Positions 15,014 through 23,069 of a DNA stretch of 26,218 nt are shown in pieces (positions within the stretch are counted from its first letter, which is position 1; each line of letters opens with the position of its first letter). A program made the translations under genes and the position numbers. Origin of the DNA: Sphingomonadales bacterium (GTDB taxonomy: Bacteria > Pseudomonadota > Alphaproteobacteria > Sphingomonadales > Sphingomonadaceae); the NCBI GenBank assembly GCA_025360285.1, contig JANYCM010000086.1:1-26218 (forward strand), read 5' to 3'. Under the pieces are notes generated by a model that saw nothing but the letters and a program-made list of their open reading frames with translations, did no database searches and was not told where the DNA came from.

Positions 15014-15874
15014 CTAGCGCAGATCCTCGACCAGCCGGAAGCCCAGCACCGTCGTGCGCGCCCCGGCCAGATCGGGATGGCGCGCTGCCGACCGGACATA
15101 TTTGGGTGAATTGCCCCAGGATGCGCCCCGATCGAGGCGTGACCGGCAGGGGTCGTCGGCCGGGCCTTCGCAGTCACTGGTCCATTCCCAGACATTGCCG
15201 ATGACGTCGTACAGCCCCCAGGGATTGGGCCTGAAGCGCGCGACCGGGGCGGTTTCGGCATGGCCGTCGTCACAGGCAAAGCCATGGTCCGGATCGACCT
15301 GGCCACCGGGCCGGGTGCGCGCCCGCGATTGGTCGGAAAGATTGCCATAGGCGCAATCCGGGCCGGGCCATCCCGACCACCAGCGCGGCCCGCTGGTGCC
15401 GGCGCGCGCCGCATATTCCCATTCATCGCCGCCGGGCAGGCGCAAGCGCCGGCCGGTCGCGGTGCTCAGCCAGCCGGCATAGGCTTGCGCATCGGCAAAG
15501 CTGACGCAGACCACCGGGTGGGCGCCGGTCTGGCGGAAACCCGGATGCTGCCAGTCATGGGCGCGATCGGCCTGCCAGGTGCCGGCGGCGGTTTCGAAAC
15601 TGCACGGGCCATCGGGGGTGAAATGCACTGCCCGGGCGAAGCGGGCGAATTGCCGGCGGGTGACTTCGGTGCGGCCGATGGCAAAGGCGTGATCGATGCT
15701 GACCCGGCGCTGCGGCTGTTCGCGCGCGGCATTGGCGGCGGGGTAATGGACGGCGGCGGTTTCGGTGGCCGGGCTGCCGGCGGTGAAGGCGCCGGCGGGA
15801 ACGCGGACCATGGCGGGGACCGCCGTGCAGCCGGCCAGCGCGGCGGCGAGTAGCGGCGCGGCCCGGGGGTTCAT
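15014..15874 (-). CDS. SUMF1/FGE-sulfatase-domain lipoprotein
   Basis: This 286-residue protein begins with a lipoprotein signal (MNPRAAPLLAAALAGC, lipobox LAGC, Cys16). The mature body is one SUMF1-type domain: VRVPAGAFTAGS (23-34), IGRTEVTRRQFARFA (66-80), RLPGGDEWEYAARAG (145-159), GLYDVIGNVWEWTSD (220-234), LDRGASWGNSP (247-257) and GFRLV at the end. The two active-site cysteines of formylglycine-generating enzymes are absent: the segment after RGASW reads GNSPKYVRSAAR. It is therefore unlikely to be a copper FGE. The family also includes PvdO-like and purely structural members. It is predicted to be membrane-anchored in the periplasm. Its ATG overlaps the stop of the MFS gene (ATGA), which ties the two together. 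Confidence 0.88.
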   Translation of the reverse strand: MNPRAAPLLAAALAGCTAVPAMVRVPAGAFTAGSPATETAAVHYPAANAAREQPQRRVSIDHAFAIGRTEVTRRQFARFARAVHFTPDGPCSFETAAGTWQADRAHDWQHPGFRQTGAHPVVCVSFADAQAYAGWLSTATGRRLRLPGGDEWEYAARAGTSGPRWWSGWPGPDCAYGNLSDQSRARTRPGGQVDPDHGFACDDGHAETAPVARFRPNPWGLYDVIGNVWEWTSDCEGPADDPCRSRLDRGASWGNSPKYVRSAARHPDLAGARTTVLGFRLVEDLR

Positions 15875-17214
15875 GCCGGCATCGCCGCCGCCCGCGCGGC
15901 GTGACGGCGCAGGGCGAGCAGCAGCAGTGCCGCGCCGCTGGTGACGGTGATGCCCCCGACAATGGCCAGCGCCGTGCCGACCCGCGCCGGATCCTGAAAG
16001 AAGCGGTCGAGCAGCAGGCCGACGGCGGGCGGCCCCAGCCCCATGCCGAACAGATTGCCGATCAGCAGGTAAAGCGCCACGACCTGGCCGCGCAGCGCCG
16101 CCGGCGTTACGGCGACAAAGCTGGCGGTGGCGACCCCGAAGCACAGCGCAATCGCGAAATAGACACCGATCGCCGCCGCCCGTGCCGTGGCGGCATCGCC
16201 GGCCAGCGGACCAAGGATTGCGACGGGCACCATGACCAGCGCCCCCAGCGCCATGGTCATCGCCGTGGCATTGGCATGGCCGCGCCGCGCCAGCAGGGTG
16301 GCGATGCCGCCGCCCAGAAAATTGCCGCTGACCGCGATGCCGGCAATCGGCAGGCCCAGCGCGGCGCCGACCTGGGCCGGTCCCCAGCCGAAGCCGCGGA
16401 TGAACAGGCTGGGCAGCCAGGCCGAAAAGGCGTTGGAAAAGATGTACAGCATGGCGGCGCCGCCGAACATGGCGAGAAACAGCCGGCGGTTCTGCCCCAG
16501 CCAGGCGAACAGCGACACCTGGGGCGCATCCCCCGGATGCAGGCCTTGCCGGGGCGGTTCGCGGAACAGCAGCATGATGAAGGCTAACGGAATTCCCAGG
16601 CTGCCCGCCATCACCAGCACGGCCTGCCACGGCGTCTGCGCCGCCAGCCAGCCGCCGATCAGCGGCAGGTCGCCGGCGCCGCCGCGGGCAAAGGCCACCA
16701 GCCCGCCGCCCAGCGCCAGCGCGAGGCCGGTGCCCAGCGACACCCCGCCGGTGAACACCGCCAGCGGCAGCACCCGGCGTTCACGCGGAAATGTATCGGC
16801 GAGCAGCGAGACGGCGGCGGGGACCAGCGCCGCTTCGCCGACGCCGACCCCCATGCGGGTGGCAAACAAGGTCCAGAAATCCGGCGCCAGCCCGCCAAGT
16901 GCCGTCATCACAGTCCACAGCAACAGGCCGGTGGCAATCAGCCGGACCCGCGACACCCGATCGGCCAGCCAGCCGCAGGGCATGCCGAGCACGGCATAGA
17001 AGACCCCGAACGCCGGCCCCTGCAACAGCCCGATATGGGCATCATCGACATGAAGGCCGCGGTGCAGATCATCGACCAGCAGGCTGAGAATCTGGCGATC
17101 GACGAACGACACGGCATAGGCCGCGACCAGCACCGTCACCAGCAGCCAGCCGCGCCGCGCCGGCGGATAGGCCGCGCCGTTCAGCCCGTTCAGCTCTGGC
17201 GCTGTGCCGTCCAT
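15871..17214 (-). CDS. MFS transporter, spinster-like
   Basis: This 447-residue inner-membrane permease has about 12 spans. The first span ends in FVDRQILSLLVDDL, a signature of spinster-like (Spns) MFS members. The A-like motif GWLADRVSRVR follows, then RMGVGVGEAALVPAAVSLLADTFPRERR, the conserved motif of the fourth/fifth spans. The start is ATG 17212-17214. The substrate is unknown; bacterial members near catabolic genes often carry organic acids or aromatic compounds. The stop overlaps the start of the SUMF1-domain lipoprotein, so the two form a coupled pair. It diverges from an IclR regulator with a 171-bp intergenic region, which makes IclR-type control of this transporter likely. Confidence 0.9.
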   Translation of the reverse strand: MDGTAPELNGLNGAAYPPARRGWLLVTVLVAAYAVSFVDRQILSLLVDDLHRGLHVDDAHIGLLQGPAFGVFYAVLGMPCGWLADRVSRVRLIATGLLLWTVMTALGGLAPDFWTLFATRMGVGVGEAALVPAAVSLLADTFPRERRVLPLAVFTGGVSLGTGLALALGGGLVAFARGGAGDLPLIGGWLAAQTPWQAVLVMAGSLGIPLAFIMLLFREPPRQGLHPGDAPQVSLFAWLGQNRRLFLAMFGGAAMLYIFSNAFSAWLPSLFIRGFGWGPAQVGAALGLPIAGIAVSGNFLGGGIATLLARRGHANATAMTMALGALVMVPVAILGPLAGDAATARAAAIGVYFAIALCFGVATASFVAVTPAALRGQVVALYLLIGNLFGMGLGPPAVGLLLDRFFQDPARVGTALAIVGGITVTSGAALLLLALRRHAARAAAMPA

Positions 17215-17385
17215 GTGCGATTCCCCCTGCTGCCTGCGCCGTTCAGCCTGCCCGAGGTGCCGGGCGATGTGTGTTGCGTAATCCGCATAGCACAGGGCTT
17301 TCTAATGCGACCCAATTGCCTGCCCGCTCTTCGGTGATATCTTTTTCAGGCAGCAATCCGGCGGCGCAGCCAAAAGGGATCGGCA
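17215..17385. promoter_or_regulatory. divergent control region between MFS operon and IclR gene
   Basis: This 171-bp stretch separates divergent genes. A short palindrome TGCG-TAATC-CGCA near 17276-17289 and an inverted pair TGCCTG ... CAGGCA (about 17318-17355) are candidate operator parts. AAAAGGGAT precedes the IclR ATG. No confident -35/-10 pair could be assigned. Confidence 0.35.
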
Positions 17386-18237
17386 ATGAAGGAGGATCAG
17401 GAACTTCGGTCGTTAAAGCGGGGTCTGAAGGTGCTCGCGCTGCTCAACCAGACCGAAACCGTGTCGATCACCGAACTGGCGCGGATCATGGATCTGCCGC
17501 GCACTACGGCGGAACGCATCATGCTGACCCTGGTCGCCGAAGGCTATGTGCGGCGGGTTCCCGATGACAAGCGCTACCGGCTCAGCGCCAAGGTCTGTGC
17601 GTTGTCGGGCGGCTTTTCCGATGATTGCTGGATCATCGAGGCGGCGATGCCGATCCTGCACCGCGTCACCCAGCAGATCGGCTGGCCGCTGGCCATCGCC
17701 ACCCCGGCCGGCGACCATATGGTGCTGCGGGCGACGACCGATCCGGCCACTTCGCTGTGGCTCAGCCGCCGCCGCGTGGGGGCGGAAATCGCCATGCTCA
17801 ATTCTTCCAGCGGGCTGGTCGCCTTTGCCCATGCCGCGCCCGGACGCCAGGAGGCGATGCGCCAGATGCTGGCCGAATCAGCCGATCCCTTCAACCGCGA
17901 ACGCGCCGGCAATTTGCGGATGCTCGAAATGCTTGCCGAACCGGTGCGCCAGAACGGCTTTGCCTTTCAACCGCCGCCGAACAACAATCCCGAACAAAGC
18001 ATTGCCTTTCCGGTGTTCGTCGGCGGCCGCTATGTCGCGTCATTGCTGATGATCTACATGACCAGGGCGCTGACCGGCGCGATGGTTGTCGAACGTTTTG
18101 CGCCGCAACTGCGCCGGCTTGCCGACCGCATCGGCGAGGCCGCCGCATCGCATGAAGAAGTCGATGCGGATTTCGATTTCGACCTGCCCAAGTTCGGCAC
18201 AGCGGCGGCACCGGTGCGCGAATTGCGGGCGTGGTAA
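17386..18237 (+). CDS. IclR-family transcriptional regulator
   Basis: The 283-residue protein has the two-domain IclR layout. An N-terminal winged HTH spans about residues 8-66 (LKRGLKVLALLNQTETVSITELARIMDLPRTTAERIMLTLVAEGYVRR broken into its helices and wing). A C-terminal effector domain spans about 80-255. The effector region is somewhat diverged from the well-known GclR/PcaR types, so the inducer cannot be predicted. IclR proteins usually control adjacent catabolic or transport genes and may activate or repress. It sits divergent to an MFS operon and directly before the racemase/LLM/AKR/receptor cluster, so it is the most likely local regulator. A long hairpin follows its stop. Confidence 0.93.
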   Translation: MKEDQELRSLKRGLKVLALLNQTETVSITELARIMDLPRTTAERIMLTLVAEGYVRRVPDDKRYRLSAKVCALSGGFSDDCWIIEAAMPILHRVTQQIGWPLAIATPAGDHMVLRATTDPATSLWLSRRRVGAEIAMLNSSSGLVAFAHAAPGRQEAMRQMLAESADPFNRERAGNLRMLEMLAEPVRQNGFAFQPPPNNNPEQSIAFPVFVGGRYVASLLMIYMTRALTGAMVVERFAPQLRRLADRIGEAAASHEEVDADFDFDLPKFGTAAAPVRELRAW

Positions 18238-18259
18238 AGGTTTTTGCTGTTTTGCGGTG

Positions 18260-18332
18260 CCAGCCCGCGCTCTCGCCCGGCCACCCAACGAAACTATTCT
18301 GAACAGGGTGGCCGGGCGCGGGCGCGGGCTGG
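18260..18332. terminator. long near-perfect hairpin between convergent genes
   Basis: The left arm 18260-18286 and the right arm 18306-18332 are 27 nt each and match at 25 positions as an inverted repeat, with a 19-nt AT-richer loop (18287-18305). The arms start with CCAGCCCGCGC and end with CGGCCACCC. It lies between the IclR 3' end and the racemase 3' end, so bidirectional termination is the simple reading. The arm length is greater than a usual terminator and also allows a small mobile or repeat element. Confidence 0.75.
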
Positions 18333-18353
18333 TACGCCCGAATGCAATCGACT

Positions 18354-19169
18354 CTAACCGAACAACCGCCCGCCGTCGGCAATCGCATCGCCGATCGCCA
18401 GCGTGCGCAGCGCATCCCAAAGCAGCGCCTGGCTGCCGCTGATCACCGGTACGCGGGTTGCCGCTTCGATCGCCGGGATGGCGGCGACGGTCTGGATGGC
18501 GGTGCACGGAATCCACAGGGCATCGATCTTCAGGGCATCGGCATCCGCCAGGTCGCGCAGCCCGGCGGCGGCGATCGCGGCGACGCCGGCCGGGCCGATA
18601 TCGCCGACGCTGGCGATCGGCGCGCCGGCAGCAATGAACCCGGCAACGCCCAGGCCCTGGCTGGTCGCATAGGCGGCGACCAGCGCGTTCACATCGGGCG
18701 CATAAGGCGTCAGGATGGCGATGCGGCGGGCGCCGACATGGTGCAGCGCGCGCACCGAACTTGCTGCCAGGGTCAGCGCCGGGCGCCCGGCGGCGGCGGC
18801 CAGGCGTTCGGCCAGTGCCGCTTCGGCGGCGGCGCCGGCATACAGGCTGCCAATGGCGCAGGCAAAGACGATCACACCCGCTGCTGCGGATGCCAGATCG
18901 GCCGCTGCGGCGGGGGCAGCCGCGGCCAGCGCGGCATAATCGGCGGCGGTGCCGCCCGTCAGCCGGACGCGCGCCACCGGGAACAACAGCCCCGGCGGCA
19001 ACAGCTGCGGCCATTCATGTTCCAGCATGACGCCGGGCGCCGGCTGGATGACGCCGATGCGGCCGCGGGCGCCGGGGGTTTGCGAAAATTCCTGTTGCAC
19101 GCGGCGATGCTGCGCGCTTGCCGGTGCCGGCGCCAGTGCCGGTGCCGGCGTCACCGGATAGCGGGGCAA
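18354..19169 (-). CDS. Asp/Glu racemase superfamily enzyme (maleate isomerase / arylmalonate decarboxylase-like)
   Basis: The protein has 271 residues if the TTG at 19169, which has GGGGAGG about 10 nt upstream, is used. An Ala/Pro-rich N-terminal segment (APALAPAPASA) precedes the domain proper at about residue 37 (RIGVIQPAPG). The fold signature carries two catalytic-position cysteines: C104 in VFACAIGSLYAG and C222 in WIPCTAIQTV. Having both fits racemases and maleate cis-trans isomerases. Arylmalonate decarboxylase lacks the first. It is cytosolic. It diverges from the LLM monooxygenase over 62 bp and probably acts on an intermediate of the same pathway. A GTG start further in is possible, because the first 36 residues look dispensable. 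Confidence 0.85.
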   Translation of the reverse strand: MPRYPVTPAPALAPAPASAQHRRVQQEFSQTPGARGRIGVIQPAPGVMLEHEWPQLLPPGLLFPVARVRLTGGTAADYAALAAAAPAAAADLASAAAGVIVFACAIGSLYAGAAAEAALAERLAAAAGRPALTLAASSVRALHHVGARRIAILTPYAPDVNALVAAYATSQGLGVAGFIAAGAPIASVGDIGPAGVAAIAAAGLRDLADADALKIDALWIPCTAIQTVAAIPAIEAATRVPVISGSQALLWDALRTLAIGDAIADGGRLFG

Positions 19170-19231
19170 TGGCGGTTCGCCTCCCCATGGCGCCGCGGCT
19201 TCGCTAGCATGGCGGCAGTTGAGGAGCTGCC

Positions 19232-20530
19232 ATGTTTCACCTTGCCTGGTTCACAAATCCCCGCGCCCATGGCTGGACCGCCAATGGTGCCGACCGCTGG
19301 GCGGGCAATGACATCTATCCCGATCGCTGGCAGACGCTGGATTTCCTGAAGGACATGGCGCGCCAGCTTGAAAGCGCGGCATTCGACTTCATCATGATCG
19401 AGGACCATGTCGTTCTGACCAACGACAAGCAGAATCTGGAACCGCGTATCGATCCGATGATCGTCATGTCGGTGCTCAGCCAGGTGACGCAGCGGCTGGG
19501 TATCATCGGGACGTTTTCGAGCAGTTTTTACCCGCCCTTCCTGCTCGCCCGGCAGATCAATTCGATCGACCATGTGTCGCGCGGCCGGGCGGGCTGGAAC
19601 GTTGTCACCTCGAGCGAGGATTGGGCGGCGCAGGCCTTTGGCCGTGACAAGCAGCCGCCGCATGACGAACGCTATGCCATCGCCGATGAAATGCTCGATC
19701 TGGTCAAGCAGCTCTGGGATGCCTGGGACCCCGACCCCTGGGAGATGAGTGCCGAAACCGGGCGCTATGTCGATCCGACCAAGTTCCGCGAGTTCAAGTT
19801 CGAAGGAAAATATCACCGCTCCATCGGGCCCTTGAACACTACCCGCTCACCACAGGGCCGCCCCGCCATCTGCCAGGCCGGATCATCGCCGGCAGGCCGT
19901 GATTTTGCCGCCAAGCACAGCGATGTCATCCTGTGTTCGACCTTTGGCCAGGACAGTGTGCAGGCGCTGAAGGATTTTCGCGCCGATATCCGCGCCCGCA
20001 TGGTGGCGCATGGCCGCGACCCCGATGACGCCAAGGTCATGTACCTGATCTCGCCGGTCGTGGGTGACACCGAAGCGGCGGCGCAGCAGCGTTATGAAGA
20101 GATTGTCGGCATGACCCCGACGATTTTGGCGCAGCGGCTGGGCCGCTTGACGCTGCACACCGGCCTGGATTGGACGCAGTTCGATCTGGATGCGCCGTTT
20201 CCCGATATCGATCCCGCCAGCATCGAGGGTTTCCAGGGCTTTGTCGCGTCGCTCAAGGCCTCGTCGCGCGGTCGTTCACTGCGCGAGACCCTGTACGAAC
20301 AGGAAACCACCTCGCTCAAACTGATCGGCACCCCCGAACAGGTGGCGGACAAGATGGAAGCCGCAATGGCCGAAATCGGCGGCGATGGTTTCCTGATGCA
20401 CGCCCGCCCGCTGACGCGGCGCTATCTGGCCGAAATACTCGACGGGCTGGTGCCGATCCTGCAACGCCGCGGGCTGGTGCGGCGGGATTATGGCGCGACG
20501 ACACTGAGGGGCCATCTGGCGGAGTTTTAG
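19232..20530 (+). CDS. LLM-class flavin-dependent monooxygenase (NtaA/SnaA/DszA-like)
   Basis: The 432-residue TIM-barrel fold of the bacterial luciferase-like family includes the N-terminal MFHLAWFTNPRAHGW, WQTLDFLKDMARQLESAAFDFIMIEDH, HVSRGRAGWNVVTSSEDWAAQAFG and RPAICQAGSSPAGRDFAAKHSD. These are the hallmarks of the NtaA/SnaA/DszA subfamily. These enzymes use FMNH2 from a separate reductase plus O2 to hydroxylate or cleave C-N, C-S or ring bonds. No flavin reductase gene is visible here, so it must use one from elsewhere. A good ribosome site (GAGGAG) precedes the ATG. Its stop overlaps tail-to-tail by 4 bp with the convergent MFS gene. The substrate is unknown. Confidence 0.93.
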   Translation: MFHLAWFTNPRAHGWTANGADRWAGNDIYPDRWQTLDFLKDMARQLESAAFDFIMIEDHVVLTNDKQNLEPRIDPMIVMSVLSQVTQRLGIIGTFSSSFYPPFLLARQINSIDHVSRGRAGWNVVTSSEDWAAQAFGRDKQPPHDERYAIADEMLDLVKQLWDAWDPDPWEMSAETGRYVDPTKFREFKFEGKYHRSIGPLNTTRSPQGRPAICQAGSSPAGRDFAAKHSDVILCSTFGQDSVQALKDFRADIRARMVAHGRDPDDAKVMYLISPVVGDTEAAAQQRYEEIVGMTPTILAQRLGRLTLHTGLDWTQFDLDAPFPDIDPASIEGFQGFVASLKASSRGRSLRETLYEQETTSLKLIGTPEQVADKMEAAMAEIGGDGFLMHARPLTRRYLAEILDGLVPILQRRGLVRRDYGATTLRGHLAEF

Positions 20531-21750
20531 CGGCGCGGCGGCGGCTGCAACCTGACGATCAGCAGCGCCGACAGCGCAAACATGGCGGCCCCGGCGAGCA
20601 GCGCCTGGTTGTAGTTGCCGGTCGCATCATGGGCCCGGCCGGCGAGCAGCGGGCCGATGCCGCTGCCGACGCCATAGAGCGTGTAGAGCAGGCCATAGAT
20701 CGCGCCATAATTGCGCCGCCCGAAGAATCCGGCACAGAAATAGGCGGCGATGTCGTGCTCGGCGCCGCCTGCCAGGCCGACCAGCGCGATGGCGATGCCG
20801 CACAACCACAGATTGTCGCCGGCATAGACCAGCAGCACGCAGGACAGCGCCGGCAGCACGAACATGCCGAAGGCCACCAATGGCCCGCGCACGTGATCGA
20901 GCAGCGCGCCGCTGATCAACCGGCCGATGGTGACCGCGATACCGATCAGCCCGGCCAGGGCCGCCGCCGTGCCCTTGCCGATGCCGCGGTCGGTCAACAA
21001 CGGCACGGCATGGACGATCACCGAGGCAATGGCGACAGCGACGATGAAAAAGGCCAGGGCCATCTGCCAGAAACAGCGGGTGCGCAGCGCTTCGGCAAAA
21101 CCATGGCCGGCTTCGGGCGCAACCATGGCCCCGGCACCGCGCGGCGCGGGTTCCCGAAAAAACGCCAGTGTCAGTGGAAACCCCAGCAGCAGTGGCAGCG
21201 CGGCGAGCCCGAGATAGGCGCTGCGCCAGCCCCCCGCTGCGGTCAGCCAGCCGATAAAGCTTGGCATCAGTGCGCCGATCAGCCCGGTGCCGATCAGCGA
21301 CAGGCCGAGCGCCAGGCCGCGCGCCGACACGAACCAGCCGCAGATCGCCCGGCTCCAGGTCATGGTCATCGTGCCCGCCCCCAGCACGGCGATGGCGGCG
21401 TAACCCAGGTAGAACAGCGGCAGCGAGGCGGGCAGCTGCGACATGGCCACGAACGCCGCGACCAGCGCCAGTTGCGACCAGAGCGCGATGCGGCGCGCGC
21501 CAAAGCGGTCGGCCAAAGCCCCCGCCGCCACCCCGGCCACCAGCCCGCCAATCGTCAGGAACAGGGGGGCCGCGGTAATGGCGGCGCGGCTCCAGCCGAA
21601 CGCCTGCGACAAGGGCCCGACAAAGGCGCCGAAACTGTAAAAGGCCAGGGGCACTGCCCCGGTCCCCGCGCCAAAGGCGCTGGCGAGGACGACGCGCCAG
21701 GCCCGGCGGAATTCGGCGGCGCGCGCGCCGGGCAGGGCGCCGCCGCTCAA
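20527..21750 (-). CDS. MFS transporter, OFA/monocarboxylate-type
   Basis: The 407-residue permease has about 12 spans. The N-terminal half holds the MFS loop GALADRFGARR and the C-terminal half GAEHDIAAYFCAGFFGRRNYGAIYG, a segment typical of the monocarboxylate/oxalate-formate type. A TTG start overlaps the AKR stop (TTGA), and no better ATG is available before the first span. It is therefore coupled to the aldo/keto reductase gene. The likely cargo is a carboxylate or small aromatic acid, by family only. It ends 4 bp into the 3' end of the LLM gene. Confidence 0.88.
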   Translation of the reverse strand: MSGGALPGARAAEFRRAWRVVLASAFGAGTGAVPLAFYSFGAFVGPLSQAFGWSRAAITAAPLFLTIGGLVAGVAAGALADRFGARRIALWSQLALVAAFVAMSQLPASLPLFYLGYAAIAVLGAGTMTMTWSRAICGWFVSARGLALGLSLIGTGLIGALMPSFIGWLTAAGGWRSAYLGLAALPLLLGFPLTLAFFREPAPRGAGAMVAPEAGHGFAEALRTRCFWQMALAFFIVAVAIASVIVHAVPLLTDRGIGKGTAAALAGLIGIAVTIGRLISGALLDHVRGPLVAFGMFVLPALSCVLLVYAGDNLWLCGIAIALVGLAGGAEHDIAAYFCAGFFGRRNYGAIYGLLYTLYGVGSGIGPLLAGRAHDATGNYNQALLAGAAMFALSALLIVRLQPPPRR

Positions 21751-22739
21751 GGCGCGCCCAGTAGCGTGTGGAGTTCGGCCATGTCGGCAGCGCTGGCGAT
21801 CCAGTCGGCGGCGCTGGCGTTCGCCGCCGCCTGCCCCGGCCGGGTTGCCCCGGCGATGACGCAGGCCACTTCGGGCCGGTGGAGCAGCGCGCCGATGGCG
21901 ACATCGACCATCGTCAACCCGCGCGCCTCGGCAAAGGCCGCCAGACCCTCGATCACGTCATAGGTGCGGCCGTCGATGGCGCGGCCCGCCATGCGCGTGT
22001 CCGCCGGTGCCGGCCGGTCGCGGCGGTATTTGCCGGTCAGCCAGCCGTTGGCGAGCGGAAAATAAGGCAGCAGGCCGACGCCGAAGCGTGCGCAGGCCGG
22101 CAGAAATTCGGCTTCGATACCGCGCGCCAACAGGCTGTAATGATCCTGCGCCGCGACAAAGCGTGCGTGGCCGCCCGACCGCGCCGTCCAGTCGGCGTCG
22201 GCAAGCTGCCAGGCGGTGAAGTGCGAATGACCGGTGTAGCGCACCTTGCCCTCGCGCGTCAGTTCATCGAGCGCCGCCAGCGTTTCGGCAATCGGCGTGC
22301 GCGGGCACGGCCAGTGCATCTGGTAAAGATCGATGTAATCGGTGCCGAGCCGCCGCAGCGACGCTTCGCAGGCGCGGCGGATATAGCGGCGTGAACCCCA
22401 GGCGTCGGGGCCCGCCGGGTCCATCCCCGAACCCCATTTTGTCGCGATGACGACGCGGTGGCGGCGGTCCTTCAGGATGTGCCCCAGCTGTTCCTCCGAT
22501 CCGCCATGGCCATAGACGTCGGCGGTATCGAAAAACGTCACCCCGGCATCGAAGGCCGCATCGATGACGGCGCGGGCGTCATCCAGGCTCATGGCGCCAT
22601 AGACGGTGCCGCCAGGGGCATTGACGGCGCTGCCGCCGAAATTGTTGCAGCCAAGGCCGACCGCTGAAACGGTCAATCCCGAATGGCCCAATTGGCGGTA
22701 GCGCACGGTGGATACCCCTGGTTGATCCGGCGGGACCAT
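21747..22739 (-). CDS. aldo/keto reductase
   Basis: The protein has about 330 residues from ATG 22737-22739; an in-frame GTG at 22751 is the only earlier start before a stop. The AKR catalytic tetrad is complete: Asp71 and Tyr76 (FFDTADVYG), Lys101 (ATKWGSG) and His142 (YQMHWP). The C-terminal NADPH-binding part reads CVIAGATRPGQ, followed by an Asn-rich stretch. The family reduces aldehydes and ketones with NADPH; the specific substrate is not apparent. It is the first gene of a two-gene unit with the MFS transporter. It starts inside a set of 25-bp tandem repeats and has no strong ribosome site. Confidence 0.92.
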   Translation of the reverse strand: MVPPDQPGVSTVRYRQLGHSGLTVSAVGLGCNNFGGSAVNAPGGTVYGAMSLDDARAVIDAAFDAGVTFFDTADVYGHGGSEEQLGHILKDRRHRVVIATKWGSGMDPAGPDAWGSRRYIRRACEASLRRLGTDYIDLYQMHWPCPRTPIAETLAALDELTREGKVRYTGHSHFTAWQLADADWTARSGGHARFVAAQDHYSLLARGIEAEFLPACARFGVGLLPYFPLANGWLTGKYRRDRPAPADTRMAGRAIDGRTYDVIEGLAAFAEARGLTMVDVAIGALLHRPEVACVIAGATRPGQAAANASAADWIASAADMAELHTLLGAP

Positions 22740-22805
22740 GATCGCCGCCACGCGGACAGACTATGATCGCCGCCACGCGGCGAGACTATAATTGCCGGCG
22801 CACGG
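22731..22805. repeat. 25-bp tandem repeat spanning the AKR start region
   Basis: Two adjacent 25-bp units (22741-22765 and 22766-22790) match at 22 of 25 positions and share the core ATCGCCGCCACGCGG followed by a CTAT-type end. Partial units flank them: 22731-22740 resembles the unit end, and 22791-22805 resembles the unit start. On the minus strand the unit junctions read TATAGT, CATAGT and CATGGT, the last supplying the AKR start codon. On the plus strand 22787-22792 reads TATAAT. A duplicated operator or promoter segment is possible. Confidence 0.7.
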
Positions 22806-23069
22806 TGGGCGCGGCAATGGCCGCCGCAACCGCTGGCCGGTTAAGTATTGGCAATGGCCCCCCCAAAGTGTTGCTGTTTTGCACCGCTGTCGGCGTTCAT
22901 CACTGTCGCACAACTGTAATTTACCCGATTGATGGGGGAACATGCGACCGGCCTTGTTGGTGTCCGGCCCGCGCCTCATTCATTTATCGAAGGTTGAGGT
23001 CAAGCCGGCCGCAGACGCCGTGCATATCTGAATCGTCGCTCAAACCGAATTCGATCAAGGGGGTCACTC
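22806..23069 (+). promoter_or_regulatory. upstream region of the second TonB receptor
   Basis: Together with the tandem repeat this fills the 330-bp gap between the AKR and the receptor. No convincing ORF is present. AAGGGGG (about 23057-23063) is the receptor ribosome site. AT-rich segments near 22865-22880 and 22911-22923 (AACTGTAATTT) are possible promoter parts but lack a partner -35 at standard spacing. No clear operator was found. Confidence 0.35.

Noticed and set aside
20170..21963. 597-codon open frame on the plus strand
   Set aside because: It is a shadow of the LLM 3' end and of the minus-strand MFS/AKR genes. The product is Gln/Arg/Gly-rich with no domain.
22787..22792. perfect TATAAT as a firm promoter for the second receptor
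   Set aside because: There is no -35 at standard spacing, and it lies about 280 nt from the start codon. It is kept only as part of the tandem-repeat observation.
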